From NCBI RefSeq assembly GCF_029637485.1, contig NZ_CP069128.1, positions 1-64,000 of the forward strand: DNA of 64,000 nt, read 5' to 3'. A program made the translations under genes and the position numbers. Position 1 is the first letter of the stretch; every line of letters begins with the position of its first letter. Shown one piece after another: positions 34,633-43,624 of this stretch. The DNA comes from Sphingomonas sp. LHG3406-1 (GTDB taxonomy: Bacteria > Pseudomonadota > Alphaproteobacteria > Sphingomonadales > Sphingomonadaceae). The notes beneath the pieces are model-generated. The model ran no database searches. It saw only the letters and a program-made list of their open reading frames with translations, and was not told where the DNA came from.

Positions 34633-35298
34633 ATGATTCCCCGCACCCACCTCGCCACCGCCCGCATCCCTGGCGGTCCCGAGATGCACCTCTACTCCCG
34701 CGGTGCCGACCACATGATCCTGGTCGAGCGCGAGGAGCTCATGTCCACCCGCATGAGCGGCTCGGAGGAGGCCCTCGCGCTGATGACCGCCGAGCGCCTC
34801 GGCAACCGTCCGAAGCAGCGCTGGCTGATCGGCGGCTATGGCATGGGATTCACCCTGCGCGCGGCGCTCAAGGTCCTTCCGCCCGACGCCGAGGTGACGG
34901 TGGCCGAACTGGTCCCCGAGATCATCGACTGGGCGAAGGGGCCGATGGCCGACCTCACCGGCAATTGCCTCAATCACAAGCGCGTGAAGATCGTCGTCGG
35001 CGACGTCGCCGACCGCATCGCGGAAGGTGGCTGGGACGCGATCCTGCTGGACGTCGACAATGGCCCGGACGCCCTGGTGCGTGCCGCCAACGACGGCCTC
35101 TACGGCCCCGTCGGCCTTGCCAGGGCGAAGGCCGCGCTCCGCCGGGCTGGCCTCCTGGCCATCTGGTCCGCCGGTGCCGATCCGCGCTTCACCAAGGCGC
35201 TGCACGCCGCTGGCTTCCAGGTCGACGAGCAGGTCGTCAGGGCCCGCCAGAACGGCAAGGGGCCGCGGCACGTCATCTGGTTCGCGGGGGTGCGCTGA
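34633..35298 (+). CDS. Spermidine synthase-like methyltransferase-fold protein
   Basis: 221 residues. Class I fold: LIGGYGMGFTLRAAL (nucleotide loop), VTVAELVPEII (acidic strand end), and AILLDVDNGPDALV. Resembles SpeE/class I polyamine-type proteins, but lacks the full spermidine-synthase length and the canonical gate residues. It might be a spermidine synthase relative or a different SAM-type enzyme; product not determinable. Confidence 0.8.
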   Translation: MIPRTHLATARIPGGPEMHLYSRGADHMILVEREELMSTRMSGSEEALALMTAERLGNRPKQRWLIGGYGMGFTLRAALKVLPPDAEVTVAELVPEIIDWAKGPMADLTGNCLNHKRVKIVVGDVADRIAEGGWDAILLDVDNGPDALVRAANDGLYGPVGLARAKAALRRAGLLAIWSAGADPRFTKALHAAGFQVDEQVVRARQNGKGPRHVIWFAGVR

Positions 35299-35301
35299 GC
35301 G

Positions 35302-36228
35302 ATGGACAATCTCACCCACAGCTTCGCCGGCGCCCTGCTTGCGCAGATGGGCCTGAAGAAGCTCACCGCCCGGGCCACCGCCACCCTCGTCATCGCGGCC
35401 AACATTCCGGACATCGACGCGGTCGCGACCGTCTTCGGCACCGAAAGCCTTGCCATGCGCCGCGGCCTAACCCACGGCCCGATCGCGCTGGCCCTCCTGC
35501 CGCTGATCCTGACCGCTCTCGTGCTGGCGTGGAACCGATGGCGACCGGCCAAGGAGCCGGTGCGTTTCTGGCCACTCCTCCTCTGCGCCTACATCGGCAC
35601 CTTGAGCCACCCGGCACTCGACTGGCTCAACAGCTACGGTGTCCGACTGCTCGAGCCGTTCAGCTCCACCTGGTACGCCGGCGACACCCTGTTCATCATC
35701 GACCTGTGGATCTGGATCACGCTCGTCGGCTGCTGGTGGTGGAGCCGCCGGGCCGAGAAGAGGGGAGGCGACTGGCAGCGCCCCGCCTGGATCGGGTTCG
35801 CGGTGATCGGCGCCTACATCTTCGGCAACGGCTGGATCACTGGCCGAGCCGAAGCTGGCTATCGCGCGGCGGCAGGCCTTCCTACTTCCGCGGAGGTCGT
35901 GGCGAACCCCGTCCCGGCGATCTTCTGGCAGCGCTCGATCCTTTGGCGCGACGACCGCCAGCAGGTCTATGGCCCGCACTCCTCGGACGGCACGATTGAT
36001 TGGAGCGTGTTCGGGCCGATCAATGTTTCGGCAAGCATTGACGAGACTCGTCTCGACCATCCCGCCCTCGCCGCCGCCCGTGGCCGCCCAGACGTCGAAG
36101 CCTTCCTCTTCTGGTCGCGAATGCCGATCGTGATCGAGCGCGACGGCGTCACTTACCTCGCCGACCAGCGTTTCAATTCGGAGCTGACCCGGGGTCAGTT
36201 CCTCGTCCCCCTGACCTCACGGCCATAG
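35302..36228 (+). CDS. DUF457/YdjM-type metal-dependent membrane hydrolase
   Basis: 308 residues. N-terminal NLTHSFAGALLAQ and IPDIDAVATVFG, then GLTHGPIALALLPL, SHPALDWLNSYG and several TM helices. His/Asp motifs match the DUF457 (YbcI/YdjM, phospholipase C-like metal-binding) family. Three bases after the preceding gene. Function unknown beyond probable membrane lipid/inner-membrane location. Confidence 0.88.
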   Translation: MDNLTHSFAGALLAQMGLKKLTARATATLVIAANIPDIDAVATVFGTESLAMRRGLTHGPIALALLPLILTALVLAWNRWRPAKEPVRFWPLLLCAYIGTLSHPALDWLNSYGVRLLEPFSSTWYAGDTLFIIDLWIWITLVGCWWWSRRAEKRGGDWQRPAWIGFAVIGAYIFGNGWITGRAEAGYRAAAGLPTSAEVVANPVPAIFWQRSILWRDDRQQVYGPHSSDGTIDWSVFGPINVSASIDETRLDHPALAAARGRPDVEAFLFWSRMPIVIERDGVTYLADQRFNSELTRGQFLVPLTSRP

Positions 36229-36262
36229 TGAAGTCGCGCGCAAAGGCGCGTTCAAGGGAGGC

Positions 36263-37621
36263 ATGAGCCGCCCGCAACTCGTCTGGTTCCGTCAGGACCT
36301 GCGCATCGCCGACCAGCCCGCCCTCCGTGCCGCGGCGGAGCGTGGTCCGGTCGTCGGCCTCTATGTCCTCGACGACGAGACTCCGGGCCCGTGGAAGCTC
36401 GGCGGCGCCTCGCGCTGGTGGCTCCACCACAGCCTCGCCGCGCTCGCCCGCGACCTCGAGGCGCTCGGCACCCGCCTCATCCTCCGCCGCGGCCGCTCAT
36501 CCAGGGTGGTTCGCGAGGTCGCCAGGGAGATGGGTGCGTGCGGCATCCACGCCACCCGCCACTACGAGCCATGGTGGCGCGAGGCGGAGTGCGAGGCGGG
36601 CGATTTCGTCATCCTCCACGAAGGCGACGTGCTGGCCGAGCCGCGCACCATCCGCACCGGCAGCGGCAGCCCGTTCAAGATCTTCGGCCCCTTTTACCGC
36701 GCTCTCGAACAGCGCCTCCCGCCGCAGGAGCCGCTGCCGGCACCGAGCAAGGTCGATGCGCCCGAACGTTTCCCCGCCAGTGACCGACTGGAGGACCTGC
36801 ACCTCCTTCCGACCCGCCCCAACTGGGCGACCGGATTCGACATCTGGGAGCCCGGCGCTGCCGGCGCGAACAAGCACCTCCAGCGCTTCGCCGCGGAGGC
36901 CGAACATTATGCCGCCCGTCGCGACCTTCTGGCCGAGGTCGGCACCAGCCAGCTCTCCACCCACCTCCACTTCGGCGAGATCAGCCCGCGCCAGGTCTGG
37001 TACGGGGTCGGCGGGGCAGGGGGCGACAAGTTCCGGCGCGAACTCGCATGGCGCGACTTCAGCCGCCACGTCATCCTCGCCGATTCCAGGGTCGGAGAGG
37101 CGGAGCAGCGCCCGCTCGGCCTCGCCTATCGCTCCGGCCCGGCCGCCGACCGCGACTTCACCGCCTGGTCTAGGGGGCACACCGGCTTTCCCCTCGTCGA
37201 TGCCGGCATGCGCCAGTTGTGGGAGACCGGCTGGATGCACAATCGCGCCCGGCTCGTCACCGCCAGCTTCCTGGTCAAGCATCTGCTGGTCGACTGGCGC
37301 CGCGGCGCCCGATGGTTCTGGGACACGCTGACCGACGCCGATTACGCCAACAACAGCCAGAACTGGCAGTGGATCGCCGGCACCGGCTTCGACAGCCAGC
37401 CCTACTACCGCATCATGGCGCCGCTCGCGCAGAGCGAGAAATTCGCCGCCGCCGCCTACATCCGCAGCTGGGTGCCGGAACTTGCGCATCTCTCGGACGC
37501 CGACATCCACGATCCATGGGGCAGGGGCGTCGCGCCGGCCGACTATGCCAGGCCGTTGGTTGAGCATCGCGAGGGCCGGGAGCGGGCGCTGGCGGCATTC
37601 AAGGCGCGCGTGGCGACCTAA
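36263..37621 (+). CDS. phrB: Deoxyribodipyrimidine photolyase
   Basis: 452 residues. N-terminal photolyase domain (LVWFRQDLRIADQPAL), MTHF-side region, then the FAD-binding domain with WRDFSRHVI, GFPLVDAGMRQLWETGWMHNR, and NNSQNWQWIAG followed by PYYRIMAP. Repairs cyclobutane pyrimidine dimers with blue light. 40 bases before the CFA synthase gene. Confidence 0.95.
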   Translation: MSRPQLVWFRQDLRIADQPALRAAAERGPVVGLYVLDDETPGPWKLGGASRWWLHHSLAALARDLEALGTRLILRRGRSSRVVREVAREMGACGIHATRHYEPWWREAECEAGDFVILHEGDVLAEPRTIRTGSGSPFKIFGPFYRALEQRLPPQEPLPAPSKVDAPERFPASDRLEDLHLLPTRPNWATGFDIWEPGAAGANKHLQRFAAEAEHYAARRDLLAEVGTSQLSTHLHFGEISPRQVWYGVGGAGGDKFRRELAWRDFSRHVILADSRVGEAEQRPLGLAYRSGPAADRDFTAWSRGHTGFPLVDAGMRQLWETGWMHNRARLVTASFLVKHLLVDWRRGARWFWDTLTDADYANNSQNWQWIAGTGFDSQPYYRIMAPLAQSEKFAAAAYIRSWVPELAHLSDADIHDPWGRGVAPADYARPLVEHREGRERALAAFKARVAT

Positions 37622-37660
37622 CCGGTTGAACTCGGCGCGGCTTCGGCTCTAGGCGGAGCC

Positions 37661-38989
37661 ATGGCCTCTCGCGGCGATCATCTCCTCAAAGCCGACCGCA
37701 GCTTCATGACCGGCGCCGGCCTTCCCGGCCGCCTCGCCGCCCCCGCCTTCGCGCACCTGCTCGACCAGTTGCACGAGCGCCTGCGCGAAGGCGGCATCCA
37801 CGCCACGCTGCCCGACGGCTCCCACCGGGCAATCGGCTTCCATGCGCCGGGCCCCGAACCGGTCGTTCAACTCAACAGCTGGCTTGCCCTCGTCCGTCTC
37901 GCGACCAGCGGCAGCGTCGGCTGGTACAAGGCCTGGGCGAAAGGCGAATGGTCCTCGCCCGATCCCGTCCCCCTGTTTGACCTCTTCATGCGCAACGCCA
38001 TTAGCCTCGCCGGCACCGCCCGCGCCAAGGGGCCGTTCCGCTTGCTCAACTGGCTGGCCCACCAGTGGCGCGACAACGCGCCCCACCAGGCCCGCCGCAA
38101 CATCGCCGCCCACTACGATCTTGGCAACGACTTCTACTCGGCCTGGCTCGACGAGGGGATGAACTACAGTTCGGCGCTCTTCTCTCCACTTTCGCCTGCG
38201 GGAGAGGTTGGGGGAGGGCCCATCCCGACCATCCACCGCGACATTCCCTCGGCCTTCCCCTCCCGCGAGCGGGAAGGGGACCTTGCTGCCGCCCAATCCG
38301 CCAAGATCGACGCCATCCTCGACCGGCTTGCGCTCGCCCCCGGCGACCGGCTGCTGGAGATCGGCTGCGGCTGGGGCAGCCTGGCCCTCGCCGCCGCCCG
38401 CCGCGGCGCGACCGTCACCGGCCTTACCCTCTCGACCGAACAGAAGGCCTGGGCCGAGCGCCGCATCGCTGAGGAAGGCCTCGCCGAGCGCATCACCATC
38501 CTTCTCGAGGACTATCGCGACCACCGCGGCACCTATGACGCGGTCGCCTCGGTCGAGATGGTCGAAGCCGTCGGCCAGCGCTGGTGGCCTGCCTATCTGG
38601 CCGCCATCGCCAGCGCGCTGAAGCCCGGCGGCCGCGCCGCGCTCCAGTATATCTCGATCCGCCCCGAGCTGTTCGACGCCTATGCGGCGAGCGCCGACTT
38701 CATCCAGACCTATATCTTTCCCGGCGGCCTGCTGCTGAACGAACCCCGCTTCCGCGCCCTGGCCGAAGAAAGGGGCCTCGCCTGGAACGATCCCCATGCC
38801 TTCGGCGAGGATTATGCGACCACGCTCAAGCTCTGGCGGTCACGCTACGACGCCGCCGTCGAAGCTGGCCGGCTGTCGGGGTTCAGCCCGCAATTCCACA
38901 ACTTGTGGCGCTATTATCTCATGTATTGTGAAGGCGGATTCCGCGGGCGCGGGATCGATGTCGCGCAGGTCACCCTGGTGAAGGGCTAG
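37661..38989 (+). CDS. cfa: Cyclopropane-fatty-acyl-phospholipid synthase, with an in-frame repeat insertion
   Basis: 442 residues. Family features: NIAAHYDLGNDFYSAWLDEGMNYSS, LEIGCGWGSLALAAA (SAM), GLTLSTEQKAWAERR, VEMVEAVGQRWWPAYLAA, and the final FRGRGIDVAQVTLVKG. Between ALF (codon 174) and DLAAAQ (codon 207) there are 32 extra codons, SPLSPAGEV...SRERE, that relatives lack as I recall them; they are encoded by the repeat at 38183-38280. The frame is kept and the catalytic parts are intact. Methylenates unsaturated phospholipid chains; often part of photo-oxidative stress regulons with photolyase. Confidence 0.93.
   Translation: MASRGDHLLKADRSFMTGAGLPGRLAAPAFAHLLDQLHERLREGGIHATLPDGSHRAIGFHAPGPEPVVQLNSWLALVRLATSGSVGWYKAWAKGEWSSPDPVPLFDLFMRNAISLAGTARAKGPFRLLNWLAHQWRDNAPHQARRNIAAHYDLGNDFYSAWLDEGMNYSSALFSPLSPAGEVGGGPIPTIHRDIPSAFPSREREGDLAAAQSAKIDAILDRLALAPGDRLLEIGCGWGSLALAAARRGATVTGLTLSTEQKAWAERRIAEEGLAERITILLEDYRDHRGTYDAVASVEMVEAVGQRWWPAYLAAIASALKPGGRAALQYISIRPELFDAYAASADFIQTYIFPGGLLLNEPRFRALAEERGLAWNDPHAFGEDYATTLKLWRSRYDAAVEAGRLSGFSPQFHNLWRYYLMYCEGGFRGRGIDVAQVTLVKG
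38183..38280. repeat. Paired-hairpin repeat inserted in frame inside cfa (copy R4)
   Basis: About 96 bp. Left hairpin CTCTCC..GGGAGAGG, then GGGGGAGGGCCC, a variable middle, then right hairpin CCCCTCCCGC-GA-GCGGGAAGGGG. The same layout (hairpin, G-rich arm, variable middle, hairpin) is at 61571-61680, outside genes. Here it encodes 32 codons without a stop. Confidence 0.72.
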
Positions 38990-39693
38990 GCCTCCACCCG
39001 CACCTTCGCCCCGCTCGCCCGTTCCTCGCCGAGCAGCGCGACCAGCCGCTCGGCGACCGCCTCCGGCGCCTTCACCTCGGCCGGATCCTCGCCCGGGAAG
39101 GCCTTGGCCCGCATCTGCGTCCGCGTCGCGCCCGGATCGAGGATGGTGACGCGAAGCCGGTCCGTATGCGCCGTCTCGTCCGCATAGGCGCCAAGCAAGG
39201 TCTCCAGCGCCGCCTTGGACGAGCCATAGGCGCCCCAGAAGGCCCGCGGGGTCGCCCCGACGCTGCTGGTCAGCGCCACCACCTCGGCCCTGTCCGACGC
39301 GCGCAGCATCGGATCGAACGCCGCCAGCAGGGCCTGCGGCGCAAGCAGGTTGAGGTTGATCAACCGCGCATATTCCTTGACGTCGATATGCTCGACCGGC
39401 GTCAGCGTGCCGAGCGTCGCAGCGTTCAGCACCAGCAGGTCCAGCTTCTCCCACCGGCCTGCGATGGCCGACGCCAGCTTGCCGATGTCCTCGGCCTTGG
39501 TGAGGTCGATGGGAGCGATGGTCGCGGTCCCGCCGGCGGCGTGGATGCGCTCCTCGACCTGCTCCAGCCCGGCTGCCGTCCGCGCCGTGAGGATCACATG
39601 CGCCCCCTCGCGCGCCAGCGCCTCGGCGATGGCGGCACCGATCCCGCGGCTGGCTCCGGTGACGAGGGCGAGGCGGCCTTGCAACTTGCTCAT
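38986..39693 (-). CDS. Short-chain dehydrogenase/reductase
   Basis: 235 residues from ATG 39693 (MSKLQGRLALVTGASRGIG). Features: LVLNAATLG in place of NNAG, TSSVGA (Ser), and YGSSKAALE. It resembles the YciK/PHB-dehydrogenase branch; substrate unknown. Convergent with cfa and sharing a CTAG that forms both stop codons. Confidence 0.88.
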   Translation of the reverse strand: MSKLQGRLALVTGASRGIGAAIAEALAREGAHVILTARTAAGLEQVEERIHAAGGTATIAPIDLTKAEDIGKLASAIAGRWEKLDLLVLNAATLGTLTPVEHIDVKEYARLINLNLLAPQALLAAFDPMLRASDRAEVVALTSSVGATPRAFWGAYGSSKAALETLLGAYADETAHTDRLRVTILDPGATRTQMRAKAFPGEDPAEVKAPEAVAERLVALLGEERASGAKVRVEA

Positions 39694-39796
39694 GGCCGCG
39701 CCCCTAGCGGCTGCCGGTCGTGCGGCCAAGTGATTGTGCCGGGGGCGCGAAGCGGGTAGTTCTGTTTTCGTTCTCTTTTGCGTGGGGTGACGAGTC

Positions 39797-41275
39797 GTGG
39801 ATGCGTTGATGGTGGCATTGCTGGTGGGCGTGGTGGCGGTCGCCGCGGTCCTGCTCGGCTGGTTCCTCGGCTCGCGCCCGGCGGCCGGCCTGCGCGGAGA
39901 AGTCGATGGGCTGCGCGCTCAGGTACAGGAAAGCGAACGCGCGCTGGCGGTGGCGTCCGAGCAGGCCCGCCGCCTTCCGCAGACGGAGGAGAGCCTTCGC
40001 GAAGTCACCGAGCAGCGCGACGTCGCCCGCCAGTCTATCGCTCGGCTGGAGCCTGAGGCGCAGCGTCTCCTCCTTGTCGAGGACCAGCTCGCCACCATCA
40101 CGAAAGAGCGCGACGAGGCGCTGCTGTTGCGTGAGAAGCTCGAGGCCGAAGCCCGCAACTTCGAAGCTCGTCTGACCGAACTTCGCGAGGCCAAGGAGGC
40201 CCTTTCGGCCCAGTTCAGCGAGATTGGCAACAAGCTCCTCACCGAAGCCCAGAAGCAGTTCCTGGACCGGGCAGACCAGCGCTTCCGCCAGTCGCAGGAG
40301 CAGAGCGGGCAGAGCCTCAAGGCGCTGCTCCAGCCCGTCCACGAGCGGCTCGAACGCTATGAGACCACCGTCCAGAAGGTGGAGGCCGAGCGGCGCGATG
40401 CCTTCGGTCTCCTTGCCGGCCAGATCGATGCCATGCGCACTGGAACGGAGCGCGTGTCGGCCGAGGCCGCCAAGCTGGTCAACGCCCTGCGCAACGCACC
40501 CAAGGCGCGCGGACGGTGGGGCGAGCAGCAGCTTCGCAACGTGCTCGAGAGCTGCGGCCTTTCGGAGCATTGCGACTTCGCCACAGAGGTCAGCGTCGAA
40601 ACCGAGGAAGGTGCCCGGCTTCGGCCCGACGCCATCGTCCGCGTTCCCGGTGGGCAGAGCCTCGTCATCGATGCCAAGGTGTCGCTCAACAGCTACCAGG
40701 ATGCGTTCGGGGCCGTGGATGAGAGCGACCGTTCGCTCCATCTCGCTGCTCATGCGGCCGCCATCCGCAACCATGTGAACGCGCTTGGCAACAAGGCCTA
40801 TTGGGCGCAGTTCGCTGACGCCCCTGACTATGTCGTGATGTTCATCCCCGGTGAGCATTTCCTCACCGCCGCGCTGGAGCAGGAGCCGGCCCTCTGGGAC
40901 TTCGCCTTCGAAAAGAGAGTGTTGCTCGCCACTCCGACCAACCTCATCGCCATCGCCCGCACGGTGGCGGCCGTGTGGCGGCAAGAGAAGCTCGCCAAGG
41001 AGGCCCGCCAGATCGGCGAGCTCGGCAAAGAACTCTACGATCGGCTGGCCAAGGCCGCGCAGGACCTCAAGAAGGTCGGCTCCGGGCTCACCAGCGCCGT
41101 CAACAATTACAACAGCTTCGTCTCAAGCTTTGAGAGCCGCTCGCTGGTCACGGCACGCAAGTTCCGCGACCTCAACATCGAGCCGGGCGCCCGCGAGATC
41201 GAAGTAATCCCGCCGGTGGAGGCTCTGCCGCGCTACAACAGCGACGACGAGTCACCCGCAATCGCGGCCGAATGA
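39797..41275 (+). CDS. rmuC: DNA recombination protein RmuC family
   Basis: 492 residues from GTG 39797. N-terminal TM helix (about 4-24), a long coiled coil (about 35-230), then the RmuC nuclease-like domain (GRWGEQQLRNVLESCGL, RPDAIVRVPGGQSLVIDAKVSLNSY, DYVVMFIPGEHFL). Its role is protection against inversion rearrangements. Membrane-bound. Confidence 0.93.
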   Translation: MDALMVALLVGVVAVAAVLLGWFLGSRPAAGLRGEVDGLRAQVQESERALAVASEQARRLPQTEESLREVTEQRDVARQSIARLEPEAQRLLLVEDQLATITKERDEALLLREKLEAEARNFEARLTELREAKEALSAQFSEIGNKLLTEAQKQFLDRADQRFRQSQEQSGQSLKALLQPVHERLERYETTVQKVEAERRDAFGLLAGQIDAMRTGTERVSAEAAKLVNALRNAPKARGRWGEQQLRNVLESCGLSEHCDFATEVSVETEEGARLRPDAIVRVPGGQSLVIDAKVSLNSYQDAFGAVDESDRSLHLAAHAAAIRNHVNALGNKAYWAQFADAPDYVVMFIPGEHFLTAALEQEPALWDFAFEKRVLLATPTNLIAIARTVAAVWRQEKLAKEARQIGELGKELYDRLAKAAQDLKKVGSGLTSAVNNYNSFVSSFESRSLVTARKFRDLNIEPGAREIEVIPPVEALPRYNSDDESPAIAAE

Positions 41276-41306
41276 CTCCCGCGACCTTCCCCGCGGCAAC
41301 ACCGAT

Positions 41307-41348
41307 GGCGAGGGCGACCGCTCCGCGCAGCGACGTGGTGGAGCGGCC
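41307..41348. repeat. Degraded repeat arm (copy R3)
   Basis: GGCGAGGGCGACCGCT...GTGGTGGAGCGGCC keeps the block order of the R1/R2 arms with several substitutions. Lies in the 88-bp gap after rmuC, where nothing else is seen. Confidence 0.5.
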
Positions 41349-41363
41349 AGCCTGCGCCAATCG

Positions 41364-42050
41364 TCAGCGCGAAAGCCTGATCTCCCCGGCCTCGTTCTCC
41401 AGCACGAGATCGCCGCGCTCCGTCCAGGCCATGCGCATCGGCATTGCCAGGATCTGGCTGGCGGCCGTCTCGGCCCGCATGTCCGGGCAGGCCATCCGAG
41501 TCGCGACAACAGGGCCGGCGATCAGGGTCTGGCCCTCGACCCGGTAGGGGCCGCTCATCCGGTTGCAACCGAACTGACCGCTCAGCCGTCCCCCGCCGAA
41601 GCTCAGTCGATGACTGTCGCTGGAAACGATCTGACGCGACACCGCCAGCACCGACCAGTCACCTTCGATGCTTCCCATCGCCGGAGTCTCCCCGCCGCAG
41701 CCCTCGAAACTCCGCCCGTCCACCCGCACCTGCACCTTGTCCGCGTAGACCCGGTCGCTCATCCCGTCGCTGCAGCGTTGCCCGCGGACGATGTTGAGGT
41801 TGATCCGCCGCCCCTGGTAGATGTCGCCGGCGAAACCGTGGATCGGCTGCGGCTGCGGCTCGACGATCCGCATGCCCGGCGCATTGGCTTCGCTGAACAC
41901 CATGTCGCGGCCATTGAGCTCGAGCGCCCAGAAAGGCTCGGTCCCGACCGCCTTGTAGGTCGAACCGGGCATGGCCGGCGGACCCGCCGGCGGAACGGTG
42001 GCACAGCCGGCGAGCAGGGCCAGCGCGGCAAGAGGCATCAGGCGCATCAT
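41364..42050 (-). CDS. META/COG3650-type lipoprotein
   Basis: 228 residues from ATG 42050 (GGGAGCGAA site). Lipobox signal MMRLMPLAALALLAGC. An N-terminal COG3650-like domain (TEPFWALELNGRDMVF, SDGMSDRVYADKVQV) and a C-terminal META domain (EGDWSVLAVSRQIV, LSGQFGCNRMSGPYRVEGQTLIAG, TRMACP). META domains occur in HslJ-type heat-inducible envelope proteins. A 4-base overlap joins it to the upstream lipoprotein gene. Confidence 0.86.
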   Translation of the reverse strand: MMRLMPLAALALLAGCATVPPAGPPAMPGSTYKAVGTEPFWALELNGRDMVFSEANAPGMRIVEPQPQPIHGFAGDIYQGRRINLNIVRGQRCSDGMSDRVYADKVQVRVDGRSFEGCGGETPAMGSIEGDWSVLAVSRQIVSSDSHRLSFGGGRLSGQFGCNRMSGPYRVEGQTLIAGPVVATRMACPDMRAETAASQILAMPMRMAWTERGDLVLENEAGEIRLSR

Positions 42051-42478
42051 TTCGCTCCCTCGTTGCGGACGAGATCGATGATGCCGCCTGCGTTGATCAG
42101 CCGCAAGCGATCGGGTGGGGTCAATTCCATCGTCATCGGCTGGCGCAGCACCGCGGCCGCCTGCTCGTCGACCTGCATCCGCTCGGGCTCGCAGCCCCGT
42201 TCGGTCAGCGCCAGCTGCTGCAGGAACAGCTTGTCGCCGTTGCGAGTGATCGTTGCCGCGCCGCCGTTGCAGGCGAGGGCGACCCGCATGCTCGGCCCCG
42301 TGAACTCCACCGACATGCCACTTATCGCCCGCCCGTTCAGCGCGGCGATGGTCCAGCGGCCATCGAGATTGTCCTTCTGGACGACCGGCCGCACGTCGGC
42401 ATCGGGCGGGGGCAGGGGCACGGGACCGCTTGCGCAGGCGGCGAGCAGCAATGGCAGGAGGAGCATCGGACGGGTCAT
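42047..42478 (-). CDS. Small META/HslJ-type lipoprotein
   Basis: 143 residues from ATG 42478, which starts a lipoprotein signal (MTRPMLLLPLLLAAC). A single META-like domain: DGRWTIAALNGRAISG, ALACNGGAATITRNGDKLFL, LTERGCEPERMQVD. Two cysteines could pair. Same operon as the two-domain lipoprotein; probable duplication of the META part. Confidence 0.84.
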   Translation of the reverse strand: MTRPMLLLPLLLAACASGPVPLPPPDADVRPVVQKDNLDGRWTIAALNGRAISGMSVEFTGPSMRVALACNGGAATITRNGDKLFLQQLALTERGCEPERMQVDEQAAAVLRQPMTMELTPPDRLRLINAGGIIDLVRNEGAK

Positions 42479-42512
42479 GACGGCGGTGTAACGCCACCAA
42501 GATGAACGCCGC

Positions 42513-43307
42513 CTAGCGCCAGCTCGCCCGGACCTGGAAGGCCATGACCGCGGCCGCGATCGCCGCATTGAGGCTGTCCGCCTTGCCGTGCATCGGGATC
42601 TTCACGAGGAGGTCGCACTCGGCCTCATAGGCTTCGGGAAGCCCCGCCTGCTCGTTGCCGATCAGCAGGAAGCAGGGCTGCTCGTAGGCCGGACCGATAT
42701 AGTCGTGGGTCGTCTGCAGGCTGGTCCCGACCAATTGTCCCGGCCCTTCCCGCAGCCAGGGCAGAAAGGTCGCCCACGGCACCTGCACTATCCTCTGGGT
42801 GAAGATCGCCCCCATCGACGCCCGCGCCGCCTCGACACTGAAGGGATCGGCGCTGTCGTCGACCAGGATAAGCCCGCCGGCCCCGACCGCGTCGCCCGTC
42901 CTGAGGATCGTCCCGATATTGCCCGGATCGCGCAGCCGCTCGGCGACGAACCACAGCGGCGCCGACGTGCGGTCGAGGTCGGCCAGCCCCAGCCGCGGCT
43001 GGCGGTAGGCACCGAGCAGCAGGGGCGGATTGTCCTTGCCGCTCATCTTGGCGAGGATCTCGTCCGGCACCGTGATCGCCTCGGCCCCCGCGGCCTCTGC
43101 CTGCGCCACGATCTCGGCCGCCAGCGGGTGGATGTCACCCTCGGCGCAGGCGACGATCTCGGGCAGCACGCCCGCGTCCCGCGCCTCGGCCATGATCCTC
43201 AGTCCCTCGGCCAGGAACAGGCCTTCCACCCGCCGCGCCTTCTTCTCGCGCAGCGAGCGCAGGCGCTTGACGGTATCGTTGGAAAAGGAGGTGATGTGGC
43301 GGGGCAT
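42513..43307 (-). CDS. SpoU/TrmH-family RNA methyltransferase
   Basis: 264 residues. N-terminal substrate-binding domain, then SpoU motifs: PGNIGTILRTGDAVGAGG (1), LLIGNEQAGL (2) and VKIPMHGKADSLNAAIAAAVMAF (3). Makes 2'-O-methyl-ribose in rRNA or tRNA; target unknown. Confidence 0.93.
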   Translation of the reverse strand: MPRHITSFSNDTVKRLRSLREKKARRVEGLFLAEGLRIMAEARDAGVLPEIVACAEGDIHPLAAEIVAQAEAAGAEAITVPDEILAKMSGKDNPPLLLGAYRQPRLGLADLDRTSAPLWFVAERLRDPGNIGTILRTGDAVGAGGLILVDDSADPFSVEAARASMGAIFTQRIVQVPWATFLPWLREGPGQLVGTSLQTTHDYIGPAYEQPCFLLIGNEQAGLPEAYEAECDLLVKIPMHGKADSLNAAIAAAVMAFQVRASWR

Positions 43308-43348
43308 GGGAGCCGCCTAGCAACTAATTTCTAAGAGGCGAAGGAGGG

Positions 43349-43624
43349 TCACTCCTCCCCGAACTTGTCCTCGACCAGCCGGCTGAGCTGCGCCACCGCG
43401 TCGTCGGCCCCGTCGCCCGACGCGCTGATCTCGATCGAATCGCCGCGGGCGGCGCCGAGCATCATCAGCCCCATGATCGATGTCCCGCACACGCGGTTGC
43501 CATCCTTGGCGACCTCGACCGGAATGGACAGCTGGCTGGCGAGCGTCACGAACTTGGCGCTGGCGCGGGCATGCAGCCCCCGCTTGTTCTCGATCCGGAC
43601 GGTGCGCGTGACAGCGGCGTTCAA
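43349..43624 (-). CDS. HPr phosphocarrier protein
   Basis: 91 residues. Active His18 in GLHARAS; regulatory Ser49 in GTSIMGLMMLG, the site phosphorylated by HprK. Last gene of the PTS/regulatory block; overlaps the EIIA stop by 4 bases. No sugar-specific permease is in the window, consistent with a regulatory PTS. Confidence 0.95.
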   Translation of the reverse strand: MNAAVTRTVRIENKRGLHARASAKFVTLASQLSIPVEVAKDGNRVCGTSIMGLMMLGAARGDSIEISASGDGADDAVAQLSRLVEDKFGEE

